Below, piece by piece: positions 34,895 to 47,220 of a stretch of 64,000 bases of DNA. This DNA is from Isoetes taiwanensis (lineage: Eukaryota; Streptophyta; Lycopodiopsida; Isoetales; Isoetaceae), in the NCBI GenBank assembly GCA_021234155.1, contig JAJEKV010000506.1:64001-128000 (forward strand), read 5' to 3'. The notes under the pieces were generated by a model. It was not told the origin of the DNA. It saw only the letters and a program-made list of their open reading frames with translations, and searched no databases. Made by a program: the position numbers and the translations under genes. Within the stretch, counting starts at the first letter, position 1, and each line of letters starts with the position of its first letter.

Positions 34895-35342
34895 TTTACA
34901 ACAAATAGGGCAAAACAAGAAAGGAAAGGGGGGAGGGGGTAAATTCAATACTTCAATTTCCTGATGTGTGGGATGTTATGTGCAATGGTGTAATATGTAA
35001 TATTAATAACATTTATATATAATGGCAAAAATGTGGTTGCACTTACTCCAAAAATGTGGTTGCGCTTACTCTGCCACTTGGAAATTTGGGCTTGCTGGGT
35101 TCTATATCCCACTTTCCAGTACATATTGTGTATTATAACCATATCATCATGGAGTGCTTTACATGTGGTACTTTTTGTCATGAGGGATAAATGTGTTTCT
35201 TTATAATGTCATGCAGTATTTACATGTAACCTAATATGTAACCTAATAAAATGGGATATTTGCACACATAAGGAAACAAACAAATGCCTTTAATACACGT
35301 TCTTCCCTTTTAGTAGAAAATTGTCCTATTAATTTGTCTCAC
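34895..35342. other. Upstream region of the NPH3-UBL gene
   Basis: AT-rich. A 22-bp direct duplication lies at about 35027-35070 (AAAAATGTGGTTGC.CTTACTC twice). A T/C-rich tract ending in TTTTAG at 35308-35313 could be a 3' splice site of a leader intron. No clear TATA box could be assigned. Confidence 0.35.
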
Positions 35343-37207
35343 ATGGAGAATTTTAGCGATATCGCCCCTTTGCGTCTACAACCTGGTGGGCTGTGGATCG
35401 ATTTTGAACATAGTTGTGATATAACTGTGAAAATCGGGGGCCAAAAATTTGAATGCCAAAGATGCATTTTGGTCCCCAGATGCAAATTTTTCAAGCGCCT
35501 TTGCAAATCCGTAGAGAAACCTAGGCATATGTTTGTCGAAATCGAAGGATTTCCTGGTGGATCTGAAGTATTTCAAACTATTTTAAGCTTTTGCTATGGA
35601 AGGGAAGTCACCCTTTCTGCAGATACTAAGTTCCTTTGCCTCAGCTATGGTGTCTCCTTTTTGGGCATGAGGAGATCTGTTATGTTCAACACTGATAATC
35701 TGCAAGAAATCTGTGACAGATTTTGGAAAGACCATATGTTAGGTTCTTGCAAATCTATATTTGATACCTTAGCTCTACTTCAACAAACTAGAATGGTGCT
35801 GCCAAAGTCTCAAATTTCTGTGTATTTGCATCAATGTGTAAAAGCCTTATGTTTGGTGATGAAAGAAAGTATAAATAGAACTGAACTTGATCAGTTTATG
35901 CAAAAATTGCTAATGCTACCAGAGGATCATTTGTCAGTAATAATTGCAGGTTTAAAATCAGATTGGCCTCTATGGAAAAGGGACAACATTCTAGATTCTT
36001 TTATATTGGCAGCTAAAAAGGTTGGAAGTGAAAAATTTAATGCACTTGGTTTGCTTTCCAAGTGCTTGGTGGAATGCAAGTTAGAAGAAGAGCATAATAA
36101 AGAGAATGAGGAAGAGCTCAAAGGCAAAAAAGGACTACAAAGATTCAGCATACTCAAGGATGCACACCCAATCACTTATATTCTTATCTTGATAGATTGC
36201 ATTTCTGTTAAGGATGAAGAAACCATCAATTTGAGGCGAAAACTTTTCTACATTCTCCAACCCCAGGATTTGGGTGTTTCATGTCCTCAATCTGCTTTGC
36301 ACTTGCTTCAAAATTTTATTGAAGAAGAGTTTCAAATGCAACAACTTGGAGTTCAAACTGGCATAAATCTTATGCTTAATTATCTTCATTATTGCAAGAA
36401 GTTCCTAACTTCTTTTCCCTTCAAAACCTTTTTACAATTTGCCAAGGCCCTTTCCTTTGCGCTAAGAGAAACACATAATGAGCTATATGATGAGGTTCAA
36501 CGTTACAAAAAAGAGGAATGTTTAACAGAGGAGGAAAAGAGAGATTTGGAAGAATTGGTTAATTGTGCAACTCTATCAAGTGATAGATTAAAGGAGGTCC
36601 TTGGATCAAAATTTTACTGTTGCCTTCAAGAAATTGTATTGGCTATAAAGCGGGAAAATGAGCACTTAAAAGCACAGTTGAGAAAGAGAAGGCATAGCAA
36701 TTCTGACAGTTGCTCCCAACATGGCAATCAATTACCTTCCAAATTTTCTAAATCTTTAGAGGAGACCGAAGAAGGCGAAGTCTCAAATCTTTCAGATGAG
36801 CGAATTCAAGAGCAGAATACTCTGCAGGTAATGATAGGCCTAATTTTATGGTAATTACAAGCCATGCACTAAAGTTTCTTCTTTTTATCTAGGTGATTTT
36901 GAATACAGATAATGAGTATGAAGAAAAGCCTATAACCACCATGGCCTCTTCGGATTTATCAAAATATACGTTCATCTCAATCATGACCTCAGATCACATG
37001 AGTATATCATTTTCAGTTGAATTGTCTGATACAGTCTACCAAACTGAGAAGAAGGTTTTGAAACAAATGGAACTCAATGCTTTAAGCATTCCATCCAAAT
37101 GGTATCTAGCCTTTAAAGGAAAGAGAATGCCCAGTGAATCTACTCTTGAGGAAAATGCCATTGAGTCTTATGACATGTTACACATGATCAAGAGTTGGTT
37201 CAAATAG
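35343..37207 (+). CDS. BTB/NPH3-family protein with C-terminal ubiquitin-like domain
   Basis: Exon 1 is 35343-36827 and exon 2 is 36893-37207, joined over a 65-nt GT-AG intron in phase 0 (CAG/GTAATG..TATCTAG/GTGATT), giving 599 codons. I chose ATG 35343; the frame is open further upstream but without an ATG. Residues about 22-107 form a BTB fold of NPH3 type (CDITVKIGGQKF, then FPGGSEVFQ and FCYG). An NPH3-like region follows to about 450, ending in a helix KRENEHLKAQLRKRR. A Glu/Ser-rich linker leads to a ubiquitin-like fold at about 520-599, with SDT, IPSKWYLAFKGKRM and DMLHMIKSWFK matching ubiquitin landmarks. It ends in FK, so there is no Gly-Gly. NPH3 proteins are CUL3 ligase adaptors, some acting with phototropins. 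The substrate is unknown, and the family assignment of the middle region is moderate. Confidence 0.85.
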
Positions 37208-37559
37208 TCACTGTTAATTCATGATATGTAACAATACCACATAACAGATGTTTACATTACATATGTACGGTTTAACTAGTTCCAAGAGGTTACATGTCGT
37301 TCCGAGGTGGGCATGAGTTAGCATTATTTGTTTAGTTTATAAGACTAAGATTAGTCTTTGAGCCCCAAATTTCCTCTAAATTTGGTGATGGCAATACACT
37401 TGAAGACTTAAAAAACATGGTTGGCGATATTATATATGGCATTATTTGGCAATATCATATATGGTTGTAATTTTGCATTTTAGAGCTCTCATATGTTCAT
37501 AGGATAGTTTGGTAACACATATAAGTAATGTTTCCATAAAATGACTATAAAATGTTGTA
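37208..37559. other. 3' flank of the NPH3-UBL gene
   Basis: AT-rich, presumably 3' UTR and downstream spacer. No further coding sequence is seen. Confidence 0.45.
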
Positions 37560-37815
37560 CACCTATAAAGTTTTTAGAACACACTCTTTGCATGATGGAA
37601 TCATACATGATCTTACAACACTAGTGCGTTCCATTATTAGTATATATTATAAAATAATATGTAGGTGCTTAGTTTTAGAACACACTACTTGCATGATTGA
37701 ATCATACGCAATCTTACACAACATATACCTTTAAATTTTTATAAAATAATGTGTAGGTATATAGTTTTAGAACACATTATTTGCATGACTGAATCATACG
37801 CGATCTTACACAATA
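37560..37815 (+). repeat. Three diverged tandem repeats, about 95-100 bp
   Basis: Blocks beginning near 37571, 37673 and 37765 share TTTTAGAACACA.T, TTGCATGA.TGAATCATAC and ATCTTACA words. No coding potential. Confidence 0.75.
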
Positions 37816-38119
37816 TATATCATGTGGAAATAAATGTCACTACAAGAGAGAAACTAAAAGCAAAGAATACCTATTATGCCACCCTTTTTTTTTTTCAGTT
37901 CAATTGAATTGATAGGAATTTTCAAAAGCTCAATGTTAGCTTGCTTGCGATAAAATAAGCAAATGAACTCTTCGTATGACCTTAAACCCACCAGCTCGAG
38001 GTCATGCTTTGGAGTATAATTAATATCAAGTCTAGTATTAGGATTTTTTATTTCATTGTCCTGGAGTCATAAGTTTGAAATACACATGTGGCAAAGACCT
38101 CAGATTCGCCACATGTAGT
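37816..38119. other. No gene recognised
   Basis: AT-rich spacer with homopolymer runs before the MULE terminus. Confidence 0.4.
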
Positions 38120-39910
38120 ATAAAAAAAAAAGAAAAAAAAATACCCTTGTATTTTGGGATATTTATCAAAATACTTGTGTAATTTTTAGAATTGTAAAAA
38201 TGCCTCAAAATGACATAGCCTAAATTTTTGTTACAAATATCAGCATGATGATCCTTATTTATGTAGGGTTGAATCTATATGGCACAACAAGGCTGATTTT
38301 TCTTCCGACAGATTTTACATGGCTTCTTATTTCTGAAGGCTTCTTATAAAAAGTCAAAACAATGCAATGAATTTCTAAAGGATAGGGTTCCGGAAGCTTC
38401 ATTTGACAATCGCATTACAGACAATTCCAAGCTCCACCATAGATGCAGCCTTGTGGAACTAGATGCTGGTGTCTAGCTTACAACATCTAGATGGGCAAAA
38501 AATAAAAGTTTCAATCTTGCGATTTACCTTAAACTATTGTCAAACTCAAATATAGGATCTTGAAAATTAAATGATTCATTAAAAAAAATTGCAGGACACT
38601 TCATCCACTTATAGTAACTCTTCTTGCAATTACAACATGCCTATATCTACCATATGCAGGCCTAGGTACTAAAGGTCCATTCATTATCATCAATAACATC
38701 AGACGAAAATGAATGCCATGGTTACAGCAATGAATGTTAGTTACATCAAATGTCTGTTACATTCAAAATCAAAGTTAAATGTGTATTATTGCAAACATCA
38801 CAACTTAAACACCTAGTTACATAAAATATCTGTTACATTCAAGACATCACAATTTTTACAAGTCTATGTTCCATCCAATATGAAACTAAAATATCTGTTA
38901 CAACAAATATTACATTGTTCCATTCAATATCAAATTTAAATGTCTATTAGAGTGAACAAAATAGACTTGAAATTCTTCTACCAACAAATTGATATGAAGA
39001 AGATTCAAACATAACTAGTCTTTATTATTTGATTCTTTCTGCATTGAGGTCAATTAATCCTACATACTTCATTAAACTTACATCATGAAAAATCAAGAGG
39101 AACAAACATCAACATTTACATCCCTCATTCTGCAATTGAGTTCTGACAGGTCTTGCGGTTATGTCGTGCAAATTATCCACAGCTTGAGCATTTGAAAGGA
39201 CGTACTTCCCTAACGCAATCTTTCGTATAAACTCGCTCGGCCTAATGGTTTACGTGTTGCAATAGATTTCATATCTATCTCATCGTCTTTTAGCACATCT
39301 CAAAAGAAAAAAAACTGCACCTTCACAAGCATCAAGCCATGATTTCAGTGAATACCCAAAATGAACATATTTCAAGGGTCTTTTCTTCAATCATAAAATT
39401 GCTCCTACTGCATGAGCACATGGGACTCCTCGACATTGCCATACATAACAAGTGTACGTTTAGTTTTGTAAATCAAAGCACTTGTATTCTCTGGTGTGAT
39501 CACTTCAAAAACAACACCATCTGAAGGCAAAATTCTGTACTGCCTTGCACGGGTGGCTGCTTCAGCTATATGCTTCTCTTCTTGAGGTACCAACCCGAAT
39601 GATGCATTTTGTCCTGCAGCTCCCATGCTCGTCTAGCTTCATTGCTCCTTTTGTGGAATCTGTGCATCAATCATGTCTAATATTGGTGAGGATCACCATT
39701 GCATCAAGCAAAAGCAAATTCAGTGACTTTGCTATGTTGGATGTAAGATGACCAAAACGTTGACAGGGGAAGTACGCAGCAGTTTCCCAAGTATTTGATA
39801 GTTAACACTTCTTATAATAGCTATCCCCTCATCATACTCTAGAACTGTATTTGCTCTGGCAGCCTCCCAAATGCAACTGAACAAACAGAAGAAAAACTAT
39901 GAACATGATT
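38120..39910 (-). pseudogene. MULE transposase remnant: C-terminal half and 3' terminus
   Basis: Minus-strand reading from 39910 gives, across frameshifts, a post-catalytic helical part (CIWEAARANTVLEYDEG, then NSLLLDA). Next come the line GLVPQEEKHIAEAATRARQY (39405-39626), a SWIM zinc finger near 39420-39470 (C.VWQCRGVPCAHA) and a zinc knuckle near 39140-39190 (KCSSCG..RHNRKTCQNS). About 1 kb of 3' non-coding DNA follows, ending in a terminal motif at 38130-38202. It matches the piece at 10780-12030 on the opposite strand. The catalytic DDE part is missing. SWIM fingers are a usual feature of MULE transposases. Confidence 0.75.
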
Positions 39911-41039
39911 TTCAGTTTTCATTTCAATAGTGTATCACGAGGAAGTGTCCACGAAGCCAATGTTTAGAAAAGAAATGCAATGGTGATGGTACTCATCATT
40001 CCATCCAAGAACATGAGCCCACCTAGTTTATGGATTCAAACATCCCTATGGAGTTAACTCAATCTCATGAACTCATGTGAGATGCATCTGGCCAATGAGC
40101 ATAGGTCTCGTCAAAGGGTGATAGCTCTCTGGAAGATACCAAGGGTGGGAACTAATGTTAACTATAACTAGGTAGTTGGCTTCACTTCTCGTAGAGGTGT
40201 AATGTGCACAACTTAGTGAAGGGCAATACCATGCAATCTGTCAACATCCCAGTAGATGCACCAAGATTCCATAAACATTTCATTTAGATCCCTGAGGTAA
40301 TATTAAAGATTATATTAAACACCCATTTTGCCATGTTGATTTCTATGATGTGCACCCCTATGGATTCAAGCACCCCTATGGAGTTAAGTAACTCACTCCC
40401 ATGACCTCATGTCAGATGCATCCGGTTACTGAGTATAGGTATCTTCAGGGGTGGTATCTACCTGGAAGATCCAAAGATGTAACTGCAGCAAGTATGAGCC
40501 GAACTTTCCAATAGAACCTTCAGTCTCATCCAAGTAGAGCATGTAGTAGTCTAATAAATTTTTGTATCCCGGGGAGAGGGGCACAAACATATGCTCTATT
40601 ATGTTCCTACTAAATATAATAGACTGGCCATTGAATAATCCTCCTAAAGTAGGCATCACTTTGAGCTTATTCTTAAGCATAGGATTTTTAACTTTATAGC
40701 AAGAGAGACTAGCAAGAGAGCCTGTCAAGATATCCAAACAAAAAATCTAATTTCTTATTAGCTATAGAAACATCTGTAATTATTTAACACGATTAAACTT
40801 ATAGAAATATGACGAGAAACAAAAATATTTCGGATGCCGGATGAACCAAGTCACTTGATTCTTCATAAAGCAAAAAAATAACTATGTCAAACAGAATATT
40901 CCCATTTACTTTGTTGTGTGATTCTTTACAAAGAATGGAGATATATTTAAAAGATGGCTTTTAGCCGTATTAAACAATATTATAAAAAAACAGATATGTC
41001 AACCTACTAGTTGTTATTGTCGGGGTCAAAGAACATGGG
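39911..41039. other. No gene; holds a diverged direct-repeat pair
   Basis: Two segments, about 40035-40145 and 40362-40475, share GGATTCAA.CA.CCCTATGGAG, CTCATGT.AGATGCATC and CTGGAAGAT words. On the minus strand each contains a weak tRNA-like pair of boxes (a CTCATTGGCCAGATGC or CTCAGTAACCGGATGC word, and TTTGAATCC or CTTGAATCC). They may be two old SINE copies. The minus frame 40426-40737 has no known motif. Confidence 0.4.
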
Positions 41040-41620
41040 ATGTTTCCTTGTTTGCTAGCCGCAGATGGATGTGGCAAAAAGAATGTTGCAGAATTGAAGT
41101 TCTGGCCTGAACAAGGACACTTGTTTGAGAAGCTCAAATGCTTGTTTGTTCTAGGGCGCAAACCCATTGTCTTATTCAAGATCCTAAAGGTCAGTATATT
41201 CCGTGGCCAAACCAGTTTAACATCTGCGGAGGCTACAATGGCATCCAAGATTGTAGAGGACGCAGTGTCAATCTGGTTTCAGGATGAATTATGGTTTCCG
41301 GATGACGACGTAGTGACTCACAAATGAAGTCTTCGCAACACACATTCTAGACAATACCAAGGCATATGTTTTGCTGCTAAACCTAAGCCAAAATTCTCCT
41401 TTGCTTGTCACCTTCCTTGATAAGGCTTTATACTAATCAAACATTCTTGCATGTGCAAGTCTTAGGCATGTTGAGATTGAATATAACTGGCGACAACAAG
41501 GTCGTGAAGACGTGCAATGGTTGCAAGAAGGCAGTGGAAGTGTGGGAAGGACGACATGACGGAAGAATTAACAATGTTCGGTTGACATTGACACTGGATG
41601 CAAGATACTAAATGTGACAA
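41040..41620 (+). other. Possible exons of an unknown protein
   Basis: The open frames 41040-41327 (with words such as WPEQGHLFEKLKCLF and SIWFQDELWFPDDD) and 41405-41611 (TCNGCKKAVEVWEG and DGRINNVRLTLTLDARY) have protein-like composition. I do not recognise a family. The CxxC pair in the second suggests a small metal-binding piece, but this is weak. No clear splice links join them. It could also be an old transposon remnant. Confidence 0.25.
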
Positions 41621-44103
41621 TGGTGGGAGCATTGCTTGACAAATTCCTCGATTATCCATTAGGAGGGGCATTGGCTACAATGAAGGCAAATCCTCGATCA
41701 TTGTGCCAAAACGTATTGAAGAGCTGTGGTAAATGCTCATTCGAGCTGAACCATGGACTTCAAATCATTGCCTTCGATAAGGCCTAGGCTCATTCGTCAC
41801 GTATTCAAAAAACATATAACCTAGATTTACTGAACAAACATCATATGTATTGTTCAGAACTCGAGGCACAACTACTAAGCAACAAAAGACAAGCGTTTGC
41901 ATTTTAAGTAGCTTTACTTTACTTGCAACTTTCACGTATTTGATGCTACTAAATTCTTAGCAACCTTCTTGAATTTATAATATGGAAAAGTTCTTCCTTC
42001 ATGTCCTAAGCTAAATTGACATGCAAAACCATTGACAGTTTCTAAGTCCATATTGATTGTCTATTACCCTCTAAGTTATAGGGAATTAAGGTTCTCTTCC
42101 AAAGGCTCAAGTGGCGTGTACAACATTCTTTGATTACGAAATAAAGCAGTGTCTATTACCCTCTAAGTTATGGGAAATTACCCTCCTATTGTTAACATGA
42201 GCCTTGAAGCATGACACCATCTACCTCTTGAAAGAGCACACTTCTAAACACCATGATCGAGGAGGACTTGAAGTGTTTTAGCATGGAATATATACTTCTG
42301 AATATTTTCACACCATTGAAGTGCATATACAACTTATGATAGTTTACAAAACAACGAATAAGTTGTTGCAACCATAGATTAAGTTTCATTGATTTACTTC
42401 TTGTACTTTTATTTTGCTAATATCTCCATTTAGTAGAGTTCTCATCTCTTCGAAGATTTAACACGCCTGATTTTTGTAAGGGATTCTTAATTGCAAGCTA
42501 ATTTCTTTCTATTTCTTGTAAAAACAGGATAGGCGCGATTCTGCCGTGCCCTGCTTTTAGGAGGCTTTGCTTCACCACCACTATGTTCCCCCCACCATTT
42601 CCTTCCTTTTCGAATCCTCAAGTCTTTCTCTAGAATGGAGCATAAATTTTTTAGACAATGCGCAATGCAATTTTTCTAGCAACCACTTTGAAATACCAGC
42701 AACCTTCGTTTACTGCATCTTAGGAATCATATTGCTAGATAAGACAAGACGAGAATGCATGGATGGTCCAAAAAAGTATGCTCATGACTTTTGTCTACAT
42801 GCACATAGTAGAAGGCATAGAATGTATTGATCAAAACATGCAGTGATGATGCCTCTTGCTACAAGGTATGTAAAGGACGGGTCAAAAGGAATAATAAACA
42901 CCTCATCTCAGGGATCTCAAGTCATAAGCACCATGCTAGAAACATATCCCTTCTCATCTTGGTAGGGTAACCATTTGCAACAACTGTCATTTACAAAGCT
43001 GAAAGCCTTGAAGGTTAAAGGGCATAGTTACACGAGAGCCGAAGCAATATATGGGATTGTGGTTTTCTTGATCCACATAAAGTGAAAGGCATCATCAACT
43101 ATTCATTTCCTTATATAGAAAAGCATGTCACGATCCATATAAAGTATTGAAGCCATAACATAAAGCTGAAAACGCAGTCAAAGGCCCTAAAGTGAGATAC
43201 AATTCGATAGCTGGGCTTGTTGTTTGGGTTTTCCATTAATATATTAAATGCTTTCAGCATGTTGTTAATTTTCCTGATGGTTTGCACCCAAAATTAGCTG
43301 ACACCAACCAACTTAAACGCGCATATTAGAAATGGGATTACTACATTAGCAAAGCACTTAAACGCACATATTCGAAATGGGATTGTTATATTACCAAAGC
43401 ATGAACCGGTTCTTTTTTAACATTGGGTATTCTATTCTTAATATTTGTATGCATTCACTAAGAAAATGAAAGCATGTATTCATACAGGCCTTGTACAATT
43501 TCCATTACTAATATAACTACGCAAAGCATTCTTCATGAATGGCTAATGTGTTTTAGACAAAGAACATAATCACGTCAATCCCAATTGGTCTAGGCACTGA
43601 GCTTCACAAGCCTCTTCTTGGTCCATATACCATTCATAAACAAAAGAAAAAAAAAATAACACAAAACAAAACCCCTTTTCAAACCATTAATAAGCCCCGA
43701 TGCATGAAATGACCCAACAAGAACCATGAAAATGAAAAGACAACAAGAAACATAAAAACACACTCTTGGGCCACTGGATGGCAACCCTCCGTGAGCAGCA
43801 CCTTGTTTATGTTTATTTTTTAATTTCCCTGGCTAGATCTTAATAAAAAATATCTAATGGTTTAAGCACATGACACCTCGAATTTTGGTGAGCTGGAGCT
43901 GTGGCTTAGAATTGCTTGAAAGGTTGTAGGCCCAATAGGTCTAGTGTGCTAAGAAATCCTGATATAATGTATCCCACTTTCCATCACAAATTCACTAAAG
44001 AATGAATTAGAGCGTAAGCCCCAAAGGGCTTGTTCGCTAAAAAACTTATATTATGCATTAAAACTTTCCATCACAAAATTCACTAAAGAATAGAATTAGA
44101 TTA
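41621..44103. other. No gene recognised
   Basis: About 2.5 kb of AT-rich DNA. There is a short direct duplication of CCTCTAAGTTATGG.AATTA at about 42070 and 42160, but no family motifs in any frame and no complete mobile element. Confidence 0.4.
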
Positions 44104-45380
44104 GATAGAATAGAATAGAATAGAATAGAATAGAATAGAATAGAATAGAATAGAATAGAATAGAATAGAATAGGTTTTTTAAGCGTCCATGGAGACCAAT
44201 TAGCCTATGGGACCCAAACAAAAGAGAGCGAAGAAGCGTATTATTGATTGAGGATTAAAAAACCCCGCCCCAAAAGGGTTTTAGAGAAAAAAACCTTAGC
44301 AAATGTAAGTATGATGGCACGATGTACAATTATAGGGGGACAGTTCAACATCGTTCCTGAGGACACCTACTGAGTCGGAGTGCATCCATAACCTCCTGAA
44401 GGTATGACCCCAGCGAACCCATGACTCATTATTCAATAACTCATACAGCGGTTGGCCCGACACTAGTAACCGAATATACCGCTCTGGGATATGGGCAAGC
44501 ATTTGGGCGAATCTGGAGGGCATGACATTCATCCTCAATGGCGCCGGTGGCAACACTAGCAAAGCCTTTGCTCTCGTGCTTTCCGAGGCCAGCGTCCTGT
44601 CTCAATCACGGGGCGATGTGCACCCCGTCTGAATGGAAGCTATAAGTGCGTGCTTCTTCATGGGCAATTTGGGTGTACAAGTACAGATAATGGGCCTCTC
44701 GTGAGCCTAGGATTGACTTCTGTGTGATGGTGTGCGTCGCGTCGTCCAGGCATGCGCATCCCAGGCTTGTGAAGGAAAGTAGCATCTAGGTGCGGCAGGG
44801 CCTTGTGATCTTTTCTTTGTCCTTACATATACGCGTCGTTTTGACACCCGGTGAGAACCATCGGCTTGCTTGTCCTTCAGCAGGCTTTTCGGGCATTGGG
44901 GACCCATCATGCATGGCCAAAACAAGGTTAGACAAGCGTGTATCACCCATAGCAACCACCTTCCGGGAAGTAAATGATATGGCGTTCCAATGTAGCCCGT
45001 TGAGCGGGTAGAAAACTGTCTCTGGAGTAGGATCGGTATGGAATTGTGGACTTTACCCCAAGGGCTCATGCCAAGAAGGCTTTACGCACCTGCTTGAGGT
45101 CATTCCGGTATTGAGGGATATCCACCCGGGATGACCCCACATACGCCCCATATAAAAGGATCGGCATTTCGACCAAGGCCTGAAATAAGTGTATTTGGTG
45201 GCCCTAGGGCATACAACTCTGCCTTGTGGCTGTTGTTTTGCATGGCATATAGTGCTTTCGAGACCCTTAATGTGATGTTGTAGCAAAATCAAGTTCTTGG
45301 AGATTTTAGGCGACGTAAAAAATAGATAGGTGCAATTCAGCCCTATCTGCCTATCATGCTGTGCCACTTGGCACTTCTAT
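44104..45380 (-). mobile_element. 5'-truncated LINE, C-terminal ORF2 and long GAATA/TTCTA tail
   Basis: The minus strand starts near 45370 with GAYVGSSRVDIPQYRNDLKQV, continues to VKSTIPYR (about 45040) and then parallels 4485-5304 and 25200-25980. The 3' UTR stem-loop lies at about 44255-44290, followed by GGGTCCCATAGGC, GGTCTCCATGGACGCTTAAAA and about 13 TTCTA units at 44104-44173. The tail is the longest in the window, which fits a fairly recent insertion or slippage growth. Frames are broken by several stops. Confidence 0.7.
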
Positions 45381-47218
45381 TTTACAGGAATGTTAACAGG
45401 TAGAAGAAACAGGACTTCGGAGATTTTTAACCGCGGCATTCTTTTCGTGTTTACCTCATTCGTGCAAAGGCGTTTATCTCGATTTAGTGATTCTACAACA
45501 TTTCTCGATTTTACCCGGCGTGCGGGCTGCTGAATCGCACCTCTCTGTCTTCCACGTTACAAAAAAGACTATTTACCTTAGGGTGAGATTCCACTAGCGC
45601 CAGTTGATGCCTGGAAGTTAGAAGCTGATCAATCCGGTTGAACGATTTAAAACTTCCGTTGTTTTACGTGGATTCCACTAATAGCGGCAATTAAGCATCG
45701 GGTTTTGCTTTGGAAGATGATGTGTACGCTATAATGTGGTCCCGATCAAGAATGTTATTTTTGTTACATAAGATTTCCTAAGGTGAGGGGAGGTATTCAT
45801 ATGCAAAAGCGTATTTTTGTGATCTTGGCATGGGATCGTTTGGAAACCTAGCTAGCGATAGAGTCCTAAAATCGGATAGAATTGAGGTATGGAGGCTCGC
45901 GGGTGTAGATGGGCAGGAGAATGCTATTTGGGGGAGATTATGTGTTGTATTGGTGTCTATCTGGTTGATCCGATTGCATGAGGTATCGCCCGGCCTGAGC
46001 TTGGCTATTTTGGGGAGGGCGGCCTCATTTGGGTGTTCTGGTATATGAGGGTTCGGTTGGCGGCCAGGGTGGAGCGATGCCGCACGGCAGTGAGGTTAGC
46101 ATCTTGGCCAAATCCTTTGTTTTCATCCTTTGTTTGGTCCGTTTTCATCCTTTGTTCATCATGTCTTCTATGAGGAGGGTTGCGAAAGGCCAAATCCGAT
46201 GGATGCCTATCTTCTGTATCCCAATTGAATCAGTCCGCCGAGACTCAAAATTTGCCGGGGGAATTACGCCATGCCCTCACGGAAGGTCCTCCCCTTTCTC
46301 TGCGCTGCCCTTATCAGTTTAAGCTCGGGCTCGGCGTACACAATCGCTACCACTCTAATCTCCGGGATGCAGTGTTAAGCCCACAAGTTCCTATTCATTG
46401 CCCAAAGCCCTTTGTTCATAGTTCGGAGTCACTATTCATGTCGCCCCTCCCTTCTGTAACACAGATCGATGCCCCGGATAAATACATCTGCTCCTCTTGT
46501 ATATTTTCATTGGCTCCTTTTTAAGAAGGGAAGCCCTTTAATATCCAACCTTTACCTTTCTGTATAAAAAGGTCACGATGTGGCCTTTTATGTTTAAGGC
46601 CCTTTCCCAAGATAAGGTATTGCCTTTCTTAACATATATAATGCAGTCCCCATTTCTGTTTATTTCTATTTGATACTAATATTTTCCCCCCAGGAAAAAA
46701 CCAGATAGAGACACGTGTCTTTAAAAATAATAAATGAAAACTAAAAATAAATAAAATGATGACCTTTCTTGCTCTGCAAGAAACAATTGACCCTTGAGCA
46801 AGCAATCGATACAACTCACTTCGGCTCGCTCCAGCGGCCTCAACTTTCATTAGCAGCTTCATTCAATAAGTCTACACATGGATTATACTGACATCTCTTG
46901 GGGCTTTCGTTTTACTTGACGGGCTCTAATGGGCCTCGCCCAGCATGGTCCATTAGCTCGAACGTGAGCTCCGGTGCCAAAAATCGGCCCAAATTATGTT
47001 GCTTGAGACTCCATGAAGGAGTCTGTAATGAAGACACAGGGTATTCTGTCTAGGATTTTGTGCCAAGGTAAATCTTCATCGTTGGCAGGCCGTTTTTGAA
47101 TGAATCCTTTGTTCTGGCACCAAAAAATCGAGATTAATCCCAAATAAGAACCTGAATACAACAGCTACAAGCAATGCGAAGTGCGGAAGCAATACGGAAG
47201 GATCTTTCATCTCACATT
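45381..47218. other. No gene recognised; higher GC segment
   Basis: 45400-46560 has higher GC than its surroundings and a short tandem word (TTTTCATCCTTTG twice, near 46130-46155). Frames 45830-46048, 46005-46322 and 46180-46524 overlap in different frames and have no known motif. A minus-strand frame at 46629-46862 starts MKLLMKVEAAG and could be a first exon, but I find no partner exon. Confidence 0.35.
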
Positions 47219-47220
47219 GC

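Noticed and set aside
32179-34948. Long hydrophobic minus-strand frames resembling membrane proteins
   Set aside because: The plus strand is A/G-rich low-complexity DNA, so its complement reads as Leu/Phe/Ser-rich by composition. No starts, splice sites or family motifs support them.
35334-35342. Start of the NPH3-UBL protein at TTG 35334
   Set aside because: A TTG start is unlikely in a plant nuclear gene; the first ATG in frame is nine bases downstream at 35343.
45400-46560. Insertion of mitochondrial DNA
   Set aside because: GC content is higher than the flanks and the style is reminiscent of plant mitochondrial spacers, but I recognise no mitochondrial gene, so there is no support.
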